Shown here one piece after another: positions 9,901-17,528 of a stretch of DNA of 64,000 nt. A model generated the notes under the pieces. The model was not told the DNA's origin, searched no databases, and saw only the letters and a list, made by a program, of their open reading frames with translations. Numbering within the stretch: the first letter of the stretch is position 1; each line of letters begins with the position of its first letter. The stretch covers positions 806,001 through 870,000 of the forward strand of contig CAWDUQ010000004.1 of assembly GCA_963805495.1 (NCBI GenBank), given 5' to 3'. Origin of the DNA: DAHUXD01 sp963805495. GTDB lineage: Bacteria > Acidobacteriota > Thermoanaerobaculia > UBA5066 > Gp7-AA6. Both the position numbers and the translations under genes were made by a program.

Positions 9901-10277
9901 GCTGGTACACGCGCCTCGGCGACGTCCGGCCGCTCCTCTCGGCGGCGGACGACCGGTACGTCGTCATGAAGGGTGGCGACGCCGTGCGCCTGACCTTCGA
10001 CGCCTCGACGGTTCCCCCGGTGCCGGAGGGCTGGGTGCGGGACTGGCTGTTCGTCTCCGACGGCTGGGACAAGGACGCCGACAAGAACACCGTCGCGGGC
10101 CAGACCGTCGAGCCGCTGCCGTTTCACGGCATGGACGACGGCCGCTACGGCGAGATCGAGTTCCCCGACGGCGCGGAGCACCGTGCGTTCGTCCGCGAAT
10201 GGCTGACGCGGTGGGGCGGGCCGGACGTGTTTCGGGACGCGGTGAGAGGTCGGGGAGCCGAGAGCGGCATGCGGTGA
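6944..10277 (+). CDS. TPR and FG-GAP/VCBS repeat exported protein, interrupted by a 1-nt frameshift near 7397
   Basis: A product of about 1110 residues if the frame is restored. It has a GTG start and a signal sequence (LALLFLAAGAAPLSPGQ), then two to four TPR-like units. FG-GAP repeats follow with five calcium loops (DVDADGDLDL, DFDRDGDIDL, DLDADGRLDL, DYDNDGFLDV, DFDGDGDLDL). A long C-terminal region (9000-10277) has no domain I recognise. The first frame ends its sensible sequence at EID (7396). Skipping the T at 7397 gives AALGQSPNNLFLL and continues the TPR, so one extra base is present. This may be a sequencing indel or a real disruption. The stop overlaps the next FG-GAP gene (GTGA). 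Probably a periplasmic or surface protein. Confidence 0.75.
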
Positions 10278-11974
10278 AGAGGCGGCTCCTCTTCGCGATC
10301 GTGGGGCCGGCGGCCCTGCTGCTGGCGGCGCAAGCGAAGCCTCCGGGCTTGTTTCGCGACGTCACGAAGGCTTCGGGGATCAGGATGGCGGTCCATTCCG
10401 ACCTCATGCGGCTCAAGCTCATCGCGACGATGGTCGGCGGGTGCGCGATCGGGGATTACGACGGCGACGGACGCCCCGACCTCTACGTGACCAACTCGGT
10501 GCCGCGCTGGGGCAAGCCCAACAAGGACCACTGCGGCCGGCTCTTCCGCAACGTCGGCGGCCGCTTCGAGGAGACGACCTCCGCGACCGGGATCCGGGCG
10601 TGCGGCCTCGGGATGGGAGCCTTCTGGGCCGACCTCGACGGCGACGGGCGGCTCGACCTCTACCTGACCAACGTCGGCGCCAACGCCGTGTGGTGGAACC
10701 GGGGCGACGGCACCTTCGAGGAAGGCCGGGACACGGGCCTCGAGGACCCGCTCTTCTCGGTCGGCGCCGGATTCCTCGACTTCGACGGAGACGGCCGCCT
10801 CGACGTCGCCGTCGCCAACTACCTCGACTCGACGCCCGAATGGGAAGTGGCGCAGCCGCAGTTCGAGCTCCGGGTCCCGGAGGACTACCGGGGCGAGCCC
10901 TCGCATCTCTATCGCAACGAAGGCGGGCGCCGCTTTCGCGACGTGACCGAGGCGGCCGGCCTTTCCGTCCCGCCGGCCGACACCAAGACCCTCTCGGTGG
11001 CGGTCCTCGACTACGACGACGACGGCCGGCCGGACCTCTACTTCGTGAACGACCGGGTGGTCAACCGGCTCTTCCGAAACCTGGGAGACGGCCGCTTCGA
11101 CGAGGTGACCGCGCAGACCGGCGCCGGGGTCCTCGGCGACCGGCCCCGGGCGGGAATGGGTGTGGCGGTCGGAGACCCGTTCGGCAGCGGCCGGGACTCC
11201 CTCTTCGTGACCAACTTCGGCGCCGAGGAGAACAGCCTTTACAGGAACGTCGAAGGCGCCCTCTTCGAAGACGCGGGCGCCGCCTCCGGGGCCGCGACGA
11301 TCGGCCAACCGAACGTGCGGTGGGGCACGCACTTCGCCGACTTCGACAACGACGGCTGGCCCGATCTCTACGCCGCGGGCGGTCATCTCGCCCCGCGGAT
11401 CGTCCGGATGCTCGGCCACTACCGCGGCGGCCAGGCCGCCTACGTCGAGGCCGGGGACCGCGCGTTTGCCCAGAGGACCGTCGTTCTGAAGAACGTCGGC
11501 GAGGGTCGTTACGTCGAGTGGGCGGACACGGGCGACCTCGGAAAACGCCGGATGTCGGCGCGCGGGACCGCCGTGGCCGATCTCGACGGCGACGGCGCCC
11601 TCGACCTCGTCGTCGTCGACGTCGACGGGCCGCTGAGGATCTTCCGCAACGCGCTGCCCTCGGGCCACTGGCTCGCGGTCGAGCCACGGCCCCGGGTCGG
11701 AACCTCCGGCACCGTCTTCGAGACCCGCGTCGGCGTCACTTCCGGCGGCCGGACGCAGTGGCAGAGCTATCGCGTCTCGCCCTCCTACGCCTCGGGCTCC
11801 CTCGTGCCGCTCCATTTCGGCCTCGGGCCGTCGGACACGGCCACCGTCGAAGTGCACTGGCCCGGCGGCGAGCGGCAGACCTTCGCGGCCGTCGCCGCGG
11901 ATCGCGCCTACGTTCTGCGGCCGGGCGGGACGCTCGAGAGTATGATCGGCGCCGGCGGCGAGCCGAAGCCATGA
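10274..11974 (+). CDS. CRTAC1-type FG-GAP/ASPIC-UnbV exported protein
   Basis: A 566-residue exported protein with a signal peptide (RLLFAIVGPAALLLAAQA). Six FG-GAP/VCBS calcium loops build a beta-propeller-like body, for example DYDGDGRPDLYVT, DLDGDGRLDLYLT and DYDDDGRPDLYFV. A C-terminal UnbV/ASPIC domain is marked by HFGLGPSDTATVEVHWPGG. The GTG start at 10274 lies within the GTGA overlap with the preceding FG-GAP gene. Its biochemical function is unknown; relatives are abundant in Acidobacteriota and Planctomycetes. The neighbour is a paralogue-like repeat protein and the next gene is a rhomboid. Confidence 0.88.
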   Translation: MKRRLLFAIVGPAALLLAAQAKPPGLFRDVTKASGIRMAVHSDLMRLKLIATMVGGCAIGDYDGDGRPDLYVTNSVPRWGKPNKDHCGRLFRNVGGRFEETTSATGIRACGLGMGAFWADLDGDGRLDLYLTNVGANAVWWNRGDGTFEEGRDTGLEDPLFSVGAGFLDFDGDGRLDVAVANYLDSTPEWEVAQPQFELRVPEDYRGEPSHLYRNEGGRRFRDVTEAAGLSVPPADTKTLSVAVLDYDDDGRPDLYFVNDRVVNRLFRNLGDGRFDEVTAQTGAGVLGDRPRAGMGVAVGDPFGSGRDSLFVTNFGAEENSLYRNVEGALFEDAGAASGAATIGQPNVRWGTHFADFDNDGWPDLYAAGGHLAPRIVRMLGHYRGGQAAYVEAGDRAFAQRTVVLKNVGEGRYVEWADTGDLGKRRMSARGTAVADLDGDGALDLVVVDVDGPLRIFRNALPSGHWLAVEPRPRVGTSGTVFETRVGVTSGGRTQWQSYRVSPSYASGSLVPLHFGLGPSDTATVEVHWPGGERQTFAAVAADRAYVLRPGGTLESMIGAGGEPKP

Positions 11975-12708
11975 TCCCCATCGGCGACGACAACTCGGAC
12001 CGACAGATCACCCCGGTCGTCACGTGGATGCTGATCGGCATCAACGTCTTCGTGTTCGTGGTGCTCCAGGGGCTCGGCTCCAACGAGCGCTTCACGATGG
12101 CGTTCGCGACGGTGCCGGCCGAGATCCTGACCGGCCGGGACATCGCGCAGACGATTCCGATCCGCGATCCCTACGGGCGCCTCGTCGGCAGCCTGGAACT
12201 GGCGCAGACGCCGATTCCCGTGTACCTGACGCTCTTCTCGGCCATGTTCATGCACGGCTCGCTCATGCACCTTCTCGGAAACATGCTGTACCTGTGGATC
12301 TTCGGGGACAACCTCGAGGACGCCATGGGGCACGGGAGGTATCTCGTCTTCTACCTCCTGACCGGGGTGCTCGCGGGGCTCGCCCACGTCTTCGTGACGG
12401 CGTTTTTCGGGATGAATCCGCTCGTGCCGTGCCTCGGAGCCTCGGGGGCGATCTCGGGAATCCTCGGCGGGTACATCGTCCTCTTCCCCCACCGCCGGGT
12501 CCGCGTGATCTGGCTCTACCAGGTGATGCAGGTCCCGGCGATCGTGGCTCTCGGCGTCTGGTTCGTCTTCCAGCTCTTCAGCGGCGCCGGAGCGGCCGGG
12601 ACTCCGGGCGGAGGAGTCGCCTACGGCGCGCACATTGGAGGCTTCCTCGCCGGCGTCGTCCTGGTGCGGTTCTTCGGGCGCGCCCGACCCGCGTATCAGG
12701 TCGCCTGA
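11971..12708 (+). CDS. Rhomboid family intramembrane serine protease
   Basis: A 245-residue, six- to seven-helix membrane protease. The nucleophile is Ser158 in GASGAISG and the catalytic partner is His221 in GAHIGG. The HGSLMHLLGNMLYLWIFG block on helix 2 with its conserved His and Asn is present. Start ATG 11971 overlaps the previous stop (ATGA). Its last 13 nt overlap the convergent DoxX gene. Co-transcription with FG-GAP surface proteins hints that it could release or process exported proteins, but that is inference. Confidence 0.93.
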   Translation: MIPIGDDNSDRQITPVVTWMLIGINVFVFVVLQGLGSNERFTMAFATVPAEILTGRDIAQTIPIRDPYGRLVGSLELAQTPIPVYLTLFSAMFMHGSLMHLLGNMLYLWIFGDNLEDAMGHGRYLVFYLLTGVLAGLAHVFVTAFFGMNPLVPCLGASGAISGILGGYIVLFPHRRVRVIWLYQVMQVPAIVALGVWFVFQLFSGAGAAGTPGGGVAYGAHIGGFLAGVVLVRFFGRARPAYQVA

Positions 12709-13097
12709 GGCGGGTCGGCGGCCGACCCGGCCGCGGCGGACGAAGCGTCGATCGCCACGGCCGCGAAACAGACGATCAGCAGTGCGGAGTACTCGAACCC
12801 GTTGCGTCCTCCGCCCACGACGAACCAGCCCTCCCGGAAGTGAACCAGGGCGATTCCGCAGAGAAGCTGGATCGCGAACCATGCGCAGAGCGGCCGCACG
12901 AACCGACCCGAGATGAGGAGCAGGCCTCCGACGATCTCGACGATCGTCAGGAGCCAGGCGACACCGAGGCCGAAGGGGATGTGATTGCCGTCGAGGAATC
13001 CTCCGAAGCCGGCGACGCCTCCGGTCGTGGCCCGGAAGGTGCCATGGATGACCATCATCGCCGCCGCTGCGATGCGGACCAGAGTGATTCCGCGCAT
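12696..13097 (-). CDS. DoxX family membrane protein
   Basis: A 133-residue protein with four hydrophobic helices and the DoxX pattern: an N-terminal helix after a short basic start, then GLLLISGRFVRP near the middle. Close relatives are small inner-membrane proteins of loosely defined redox or quinone-linked function. A TAGAGT box 7 nt before the ATG overlaps the stop codon of the upstream acetyltransferase and could give a separate leaderless start, though read-through is equally likely. It overlaps the rhomboid gene tail to tail by 13 nt. Confidence 0.75.
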   Translation of the reverse strand: MRGITLVRIAAAAMMVIHGTFRATTGGVAGFGGFLDGNHIPFGLGVAWLLTIVEIVGGLLLISGRFVRPLCAWFAIQLLCGIALVHFREGWFVVGGGRNGFEYSALLIVCFAAVAIDASSAAAGSAADPPQAT

Positions 13098-13107
13098 GGG
13101 GCGGACT

Positions 13108-13551
13108 CTACAACGGCTTTTCGAGGACGTGCTGCTGCTTGAGGCGGCCGAAGCCTTCGCGCTCGTAGAAACGCAGCGCCCGCTCGCGGATCACATTCGT
13201 CCGCACGCGCAGCGCGCGGCAGCCCCGTGCGCGCGCCCAGTCCGCGGCAGCGGCGACGAGCGAGGCCCCGATTCCGGACCCCCGGCGCGCCTCGTCGACG
13301 ACGAGTCCGGCGATCTCGGCCGTCCCCGTCGACTCGAAGATGCGGGGAAGGCTGACCTGCAGCCAGCCCGCCAGCCGGTCGGGCGCGGCCGCGACGAGAA
13401 GCGCATGGTCGGGATGGCCCGAGAGGAGACCGAGCTGCCGCGCGGCGTCCGGCGCCGACATCGAATAGCCGAGCTGGGTCGACAGACGCGCGAGCTCGGG
13501 CGCGTCCTCCGGCCGGGCCCCGCGGACCGTGAGCGACGGCGTCTCAGCCAA
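13108..13551 (-). CDS. GNAT family N-acetyltransferase
   Basis: A 147-residue single GNAT domain that would transfer an acetyl group from acetyl-CoA to an unknown amine. The acetyl-CoA loop appears as VVDEARRGSGIGASLV and the C-terminal element as NVIRERALRFYEREGF. Its first 8 nt overlap the end of a second GNAT gene upstream, so the two are probably co-translated. They are similar in plan but diverged, perhaps an old duplication. Substrate unknown. Confidence 0.85.
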   Translation of the reverse strand: MAETPSLTVRGARPEDAPELARLSTQLGYSMSAPDAARQLGLLSGHPDHALLVAAAPDRLAGWLQVSLPRIFESTGTAEIAGLVVDEARRGSGIGASLVAAAADWARARGCRALRVRTNVIRERALRFYEREGFGRLKQQHVLEKPL

Positions 13552-14032
13552 GGGTCTTGACGTAGCGGACGTATTCGGGCGAAAAGCCCCGGCGTTCGTA
13601 GACGTCGCGCGCGTGCCGGTTACCGTCGAAGACGTTGAGGGTCAGGACCGAGTAGCCCTTCGAGCTCGCCCAGGCTTCCGAGGCGCAGAGCAGGGCGCCC
13701 CCCGCGCCGAGGCCTTCGGCTTCCCGGGCGACGGCGAGCTCGGCCAGATGCGCGTGCGGACGCTTCGTGAAGAAGTCGAGCTGCGTCTCCAGGTACGCGA
13801 ACCCGAGCGGCCGCCCGCCGGGATCCTCGGCGATCAGGAGCGCCGCGTCCTGCGGCCGGGCCTCGAAGAAGGCCCGGAGGGCGCGGGACTCCCCGGCGAC
13901 GACTTCGGCGGCCGTGCGCCACGGAGGAGGGCCGAACTCGGCCAGCCGGGCCGCGGTCGAAAGCACGAAGTCGCGGTCCTCGAGCCGGGCCGGACGGATC
14001 GCAACGCTCGGCGCCTCTCTCGGCTCGGCCAT
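13544..14032 (-). CDS. GNAT family N-acetyltransferase
   Basis: A 162-residue GNAT domain. The acetyl-CoA binding loop is VAREAEGLGAGGALL, with the Gln/Arg-x-x-Gly-x-Gly/Ala pattern somewhat degenerate (EGLGAGG). The FDGNRHARDVYERRGF element at the C-terminus is typical. It heads a two-gene run with the next acetyltransferase. A TAAACT box (14047-14042) lies 9 nt before the ATG and may act as a -10; it contains the TAA stop of the upstream gene. Substrate unknown. Confidence 0.85.
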   Translation of the reverse strand: MAEPREAPSVAIRPARLEDRDFVLSTAARLAEFGPPPWRTAAEVVAGESRALRAFFEARPQDAALLIAEDPGGRPLGFAYLETQLDFFTKRPHAHLAELAVAREAEGLGAGGALLCASEAWASSKGYSVLTLNVFDGNRHARDVYERRGFSPEYVRYVKTLG

Positions 14033-14041
14033 GGAACGCGG

Positions 14042-14047
14042 AGTTTA
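14042..14047 (-). promoter_or_regulatory. -10 box before GNAT gene, possible leaderless start
   Basis: TAAACT, 9 nt before the ATG at 14032. It coincides with the TAA stop of the upstream FG-GAP gene, so chance occurrence is possible. Confidence 0.35.
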
Positions 14048-15775
14048 TCGCGGCGGTGCGGCCGTACCGGGCGGAGTCTGTCGCACGATCAGCCGGGCGC
14101 CGCCGGGAACGTCGGTCAGCGTCTGCGTCCTTCCGTCGGGCCAGCGGATCGCGAGCGAGTCGATCTTCGGTGCGGCGCCGAGGCCGAACGTCAGAGTCTT
14201 CTCGGAGGCGGAGAGGTAGGACTGTCCGCCGGAGACCTCCTGGGTCAGCGTGCGACCCTCGATCGAGGCCGTGACCCGGGCGCCCACCGCGTCCCGGTTG
14301 GAGCCTCCGGCCCCCTCGAGACGCAGGCGGACGCTGCGGTTCGGGGCGTCGGTCGGATTGAGATACACGCGGGCCGGACCCCCGTTTTCGACGAGGACGA
14401 GGTCCACGTCGCCGTCGCCGTCGAGGTCCGCACAGGCCGCCCCGCGGGCCGCCAGGGGCGAGGCCAGGTCACCCGATCGCGCGCCGAGGGGCTCGAAGCG
14501 GCCGTCCCCGGCGTTCCGGTACAGGGCCGGCGCCTGCCGGTACGAGACGTCCTTCTGGACCGCCTGCACGGTCGGCTCGACGTGGCCGTTGGCGAGGAGC
14601 AGGTCCATCCGGCCGTCGAGGTCCGCGTCGAAGAAGAGGACGCCGAACGTCAGGTCGAGGAGGGAGGAGGGACCGACTCCGCTGCGCGGCGACTCGTCCA
14701 GAAAAACTTCGCCGGTCTCCGTCCAGTACAGGGACTTGAGCTCGTTGGAGAAGTTGCCGATCGCGAGCGCGAAGCCCTTGCCGTTGCGGGTGTCGGCCCA
14801 GGCCGCGCCCATGGCGCCGCGCGCGCGTCCGGCCTCGTCCACCGCGATCCCCGCGGGGATGGCCACGTCCTGAAAGGTCCCGTCGCCCCGGTTCTGAAAC
14901 AGGTTGTTGGGCGCGGTGTCGTTGGCCACGAGAAGGTCCACACGGCCGTCGCCGTCGAAGTCCCACGGCGCCACGCCGAGAGCCTTCTGGTTGGCGCTGC
15001 CTGTGCCCGAGGCGTCCGTCACGTCGACGAAGCGGCCGTCCCCGGCGTTGCGGTAGAGATGCGAGGGCGTGCCGGGGTAGCGCTCGGGCGTGCAGTAGGA
15101 CTTGGTGCTTCCGTCGAGCGTGCAGAAGAGGTCCTTCTCGGGGCTCCAGTCGACGTAGCGGCAGACGTAGAGGTCGAGCCGACCGTCCCCGTCGAAATCG
15201 AGCCAGGCCGAGGATGTGCCCCAGCCCGACTCGCGCACTCCCGCCTTCGAGGAGACCTCCTCGAAACGCCCGCCGAGGTTGTGAAAAAGGAAGTTGCGGT
15301 TCAGGGCCGTCACGTAGACGTCGTCCTTCCCGTCGTTGTCGTAGTCCGCGACGGAAGCTCCCATCCCGTAGAAGACCCGCGCGAGTCCCGCCCGGCGCGT
15401 GACGTCGCGAAAGCGGGGCAGGCCGGCGGCGTCGTTACCCTCGTTGCGGTACAAGGCGAGGGAAGACTTCTGCGACGCGGTCCGCGGGTCGCCGGGCCAG
15501 AACGCGCTCGAGACGAACAGGAGGTCGGGCTTCCCGTCGCCGTCGTAGTCGAGGACGGCGACGCCGCCGCCCATCGTCTCGGGCATCCACTTCTTTCCCT
15601 GCGCGCCGTTGACGTGCGTGAAGTCGATTCCGATCGCCGCGGCCTTCTCGGCAAAGGCGATCGCGGGGGGCGGCGTCGGCGCGGGCGTCGGAGGCGGTGC
15701 GACCGCCACTTTCTCGGCGCGGCGGCAGGAAAGAGCCAGGGCGAGCAGGACGGCGATCCGCGGAAGGCGCCTCAC
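14045..15775 (-). CDS. CRTAC1-type FG-GAP/ASPIC-UnbV lipoprotein
   Basis: A 576-residue protein, third FG-GAP protein of the window. The signal sequence ends in LALSC, a plausible lipobox with Cys17, so it is probably a lipoprotein. Six calcium loops are visible (for example DYDGDGKPDLLFV, DYDNDGKDDVYVT, DADLDGRMDLLLA). The UnbV/ASPIC domain is near the end with LTFGLGAAPKIDSLAIRWPDG. Start GTG 15775 has a TAAACT box 8 nt upstream and no ribosome binding site. It resembles the product of 10274-11974 in plan but lies on the other strand beside a sulfatase and a multihaem cytochrome. Confidence 0.88.
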   Translation of the reverse strand: MRRLPRIAVLLALALSCRRAEKVAVAPPPTPAPTPPPAIAFAEKAAAIGIDFTHVNGAQGKKWMPETMGGGVAVLDYDGDGKPDLLFVSSAFWPGDPRTASQKSSLALYRNEGNDAAGLPRFRDVTRRAGLARVFYGMGASVADYDNDGKDDVYVTALNRNFLFHNLGGRFEEVSSKAGVRESGWGTSSAWLDFDGDGRLDLYVCRYVDWSPEKDLFCTLDGSTKSYCTPERYPGTPSHLYRNAGDGRFVDVTDASGTGSANQKALGVAPWDFDGDGRVDLLVANDTAPNNLFQNRGDGTFQDVAIPAGIAVDEAGRARGAMGAAWADTRNGKGFALAIGNFSNELKSLYWTETGEVFLDESPRSGVGPSSLLDLTFGVLFFDADLDGRMDLLLANGHVEPTVQAVQKDVSYRQAPALYRNAGDGRFEPLGARSGDLASPLAARGAACADLDGDGDVDLVLVENGGPARVYLNPTDAPNRSVRLRLEGAGGSNRDAVGARVTASIEGRTLTQEVSGGQSYLSASEKTLTFGLGAAPKIDSLAIRWPDGRTQTLTDVPGGARLIVRQTPPGTAAPPR

Positions 15776-15783
15776 TTCGGGGT

Positions 15784-15789
15784 AGTTTA
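15784..15789 (-). promoter_or_regulatory. -10 box, leaderless start of FG-GAP lipoprotein
   Basis: TAAACT, ending 8 nt before the GTG at 15775. It lies in the 91-nt gap after the sulfatase gene. No ribosome binding site is present. Confidence 0.5.
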
Positions 15790-15866
15790 GCCGTTCGGAC
15801 CGGCGTCGGCGGGGACGTCGCCGGACGAGCCGCTCCCGCCTCGGGGCGGGAGCGGCATGGCGATCT

Positions 15867-17423
15867 CTAGTGATTCGGCTCGAGCGCCTTGACCACGTCT
15901 TCGAGGGAGAAGCTGCCGGGCTTCTGGCTCGGCGGGAATTCCTTGAAGCTGGCGAGGAACCTGCCGACGTATTGCTGGGCCGGCACGAGCACGAAGGCGT
16001 GCTCGATCCGCCACCGCGGGTAGTTGATGCTCTCGTGGTCCGCCGTCTCGAACGGATCGGAGCGGAGGTTGAAGAGCTTCGGGAAACGCAACTGGACGAA
16101 CGGGTCCTGCCAGACGTCGAGACCGATCGCCCGCTGTTCCGCGAAGACGACCTTCCACTGTTTGTAGCGCAGCGCCACCAGCGACCCGTCGTCGTTGAAG
16201 TAGAAGAACTCCTTCCTCGGATCGGGGGCCCTGCCGGCGAGCGCGTCGGTGATGTTGTAGCCGTCGAGGTGGACCTTGAAGGTCTGGCCGCCGACCGGCA
16301 TGCCCTTGAGCAGCTTCTCCGTGACGTCCGGCACGCCGGCGGCGGCGAGGAGCGTCGGGAGCATGTCCTCGTGGGCGAAGATGTCGTTGCTGACGGTGCC
16401 GGGCTTGATGACGCCGGGCCAGCGGATCGCGCAGGGCACGCGGTAGGAGCCTTCCCAGTTGCTGGCCTTCTCGTTGCGGAACGGCGACGTGCCGCCGTCC
16501 GGCCATGAGAACTTCTCGGCGCCGTTGTCGGTGGAATACATGACGATGGTGTTCTCGTCGAGGCCGAGCTCCTTCAACTTGTCGAGGAGCTGCCCGACCA
16601 TCGCGTCGTGCTCGACCATCCCGTCCGGATAGACGCCGAGGCCGGTCTTGCCCTGGCTCTCCTTCTTCAGGTGCGTCCAGATGTGCATCCGGGTGGAGTT
16701 CCACCACAGGAAGAACGGCTTGTTCGCCTTCTTGGCGCGCTCGAGGTAGTCGAGCGAGGCCTTCGTGATCTCCTCGTCGATCGTCTCCATGCGCTTCTTG
16801 CCGAGGGGGCCGGTCGATTCGATCTTCTGGCTGCCGTCGGGCATGGCCCAGGTATGGATCACGCCGCGCGTCTGGTACTTCTTGATCAGCTCGGGGTCCT
16901 TGAAGTAGTCCGGATCCTCGAACTCTTCCTCGGCGTTCAGGTGGTAGAGCGATCCCATGAACTCGTCGAACCCGTGCGCCGTCGGCAGGTGCGAGTCGAG
17001 GTCGCCGAGATGGTTCTTGCCGAACTGCGCGGTCATGTAGCCCTGCGCCTTGAGCAGCTGGGCGAGCGTCACGTCGCGCGCCTGAAGGCCTTCCTTGGCG
17101 CCCGGCAGGCCCACCTTGAGGAGGCCCGTGCGGAAGCCGACCTGCCCGGTGAGGAAGGCGGCACGGCCGGCGGTGCAGCTCTGCTGGCCGTACCAGTCGG
17201 TGAAGAGAGCGCCTTCCTTCGCGATGCGATCGATGTTGGGCGTCCGGTAGCCCATCATGCCCTGGTTGTAGGCGCTGAGGTTCCAGTACCCGATGTCGTC
17301 GCCCCAGAGCACGAGAATGTTCGGCTTCTTCGCGGTCTGCCCGAAGGCCGGGGTGGCCAGCAGCCCGAGGCACAGCGCCCCGAGGACAGGCAGGAGGGAA
17401 CGTCTTCGATTGCGGGCCGTCAT
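15867..17423 (-). CDS. Exported arylsulfatase (type I sulfatase family)
   Basis: A 518-residue alkaline-phosphatase-fold sulfatase with an N-terminal signal peptide (LLATPAFG/Q cleavage likely). Metal ligands start at ILVLWGDDIGYWN. The formylglycine site is SCTAGRAAFLTG with Cys83. The usual Pro two residues after Cys is Ala here, the CxAxR variant of the motif. KNHLGD, TDNGAE and the C-terminal sulfatase tail are present. Start ATG 17423 is chosen because AGGAGG lies 6 nt upstream; an in-frame GTG 18 nt earlier would include this site. Substrate not deducible, and no sulfatase-maturing enzyme lies in the window. Confidence 0.9.
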   Translation of the reverse strand: MTARNRRRSLLPVLGALCLGLLATPAFGQTAKKPNILVLWGDDIGYWNLSAYNQGMMGYRTPNIDRIAKEGALFTDWYGQQSCTAGRAAFLTGQVGFRTGLLKVGLPGAKEGLQARDVTLAQLLKAQGYMTAQFGKNHLGDLDSHLPTAHGFDEFMGSLYHLNAEEEFEDPDYFKDPELIKKYQTRGVIHTWAMPDGSQKIESTGPLGKKRMETIDEEITKASLDYLERAKKANKPFFLWWNSTRMHIWTHLKKESQGKTGLGVYPDGMVEHDAMVGQLLDKLKELGLDENTIVMYSTDNGAEKFSWPDGGTSPFRNEKASNWEGSYRVPCAIRWPGVIKPGTVSNDIFAHEDMLPTLLAAAGVPDVTEKLLKGMPVGGQTFKVHLDGYNITDALAGRAPDPRKEFFYFNDDGSLVALRYKQWKVVFAEQRAIGLDVWQDPFVQLRFPKLFNLRSDPFETADHESINYPRWRIEHAFVLVPAQQYVGRFLASFKEFPPSQKPGSFSLEDVVKALEPNH

Positions 17424-17464
17424 CCAGGACCTCCTCTTCACGGTCGGACGTTTCGAGGCTGGCG

Positions 17465-17470
17465 ATCCTA
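17465..17470 (-). promoter_or_regulatory. -10 box of the sulfatase gene (leadered)
   Basis: TAGGAT about 41 nt before the sulfatase ATG, leaving a leader of about 35 nt with an AGGAGG ribosome binding site. It is a useful contrast to the leaderless units around it. Confidence 0.35.
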
Positions 17471-17528
17471 CATCGAGAGGCGCGCCGCGGATTAAGTCCG
17501 ACGACGCGGGCGCTCGATCAATCCGGAA

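Noticed and set aside
6939..10181. A 1080-codon open frame on the minus strand
   Set aside because: It lies antisense to the FG-GAP gene. Its product is Arg/Gly/Asp-rich with no domain; GC-rich codon bias keeps the complementary frame open.
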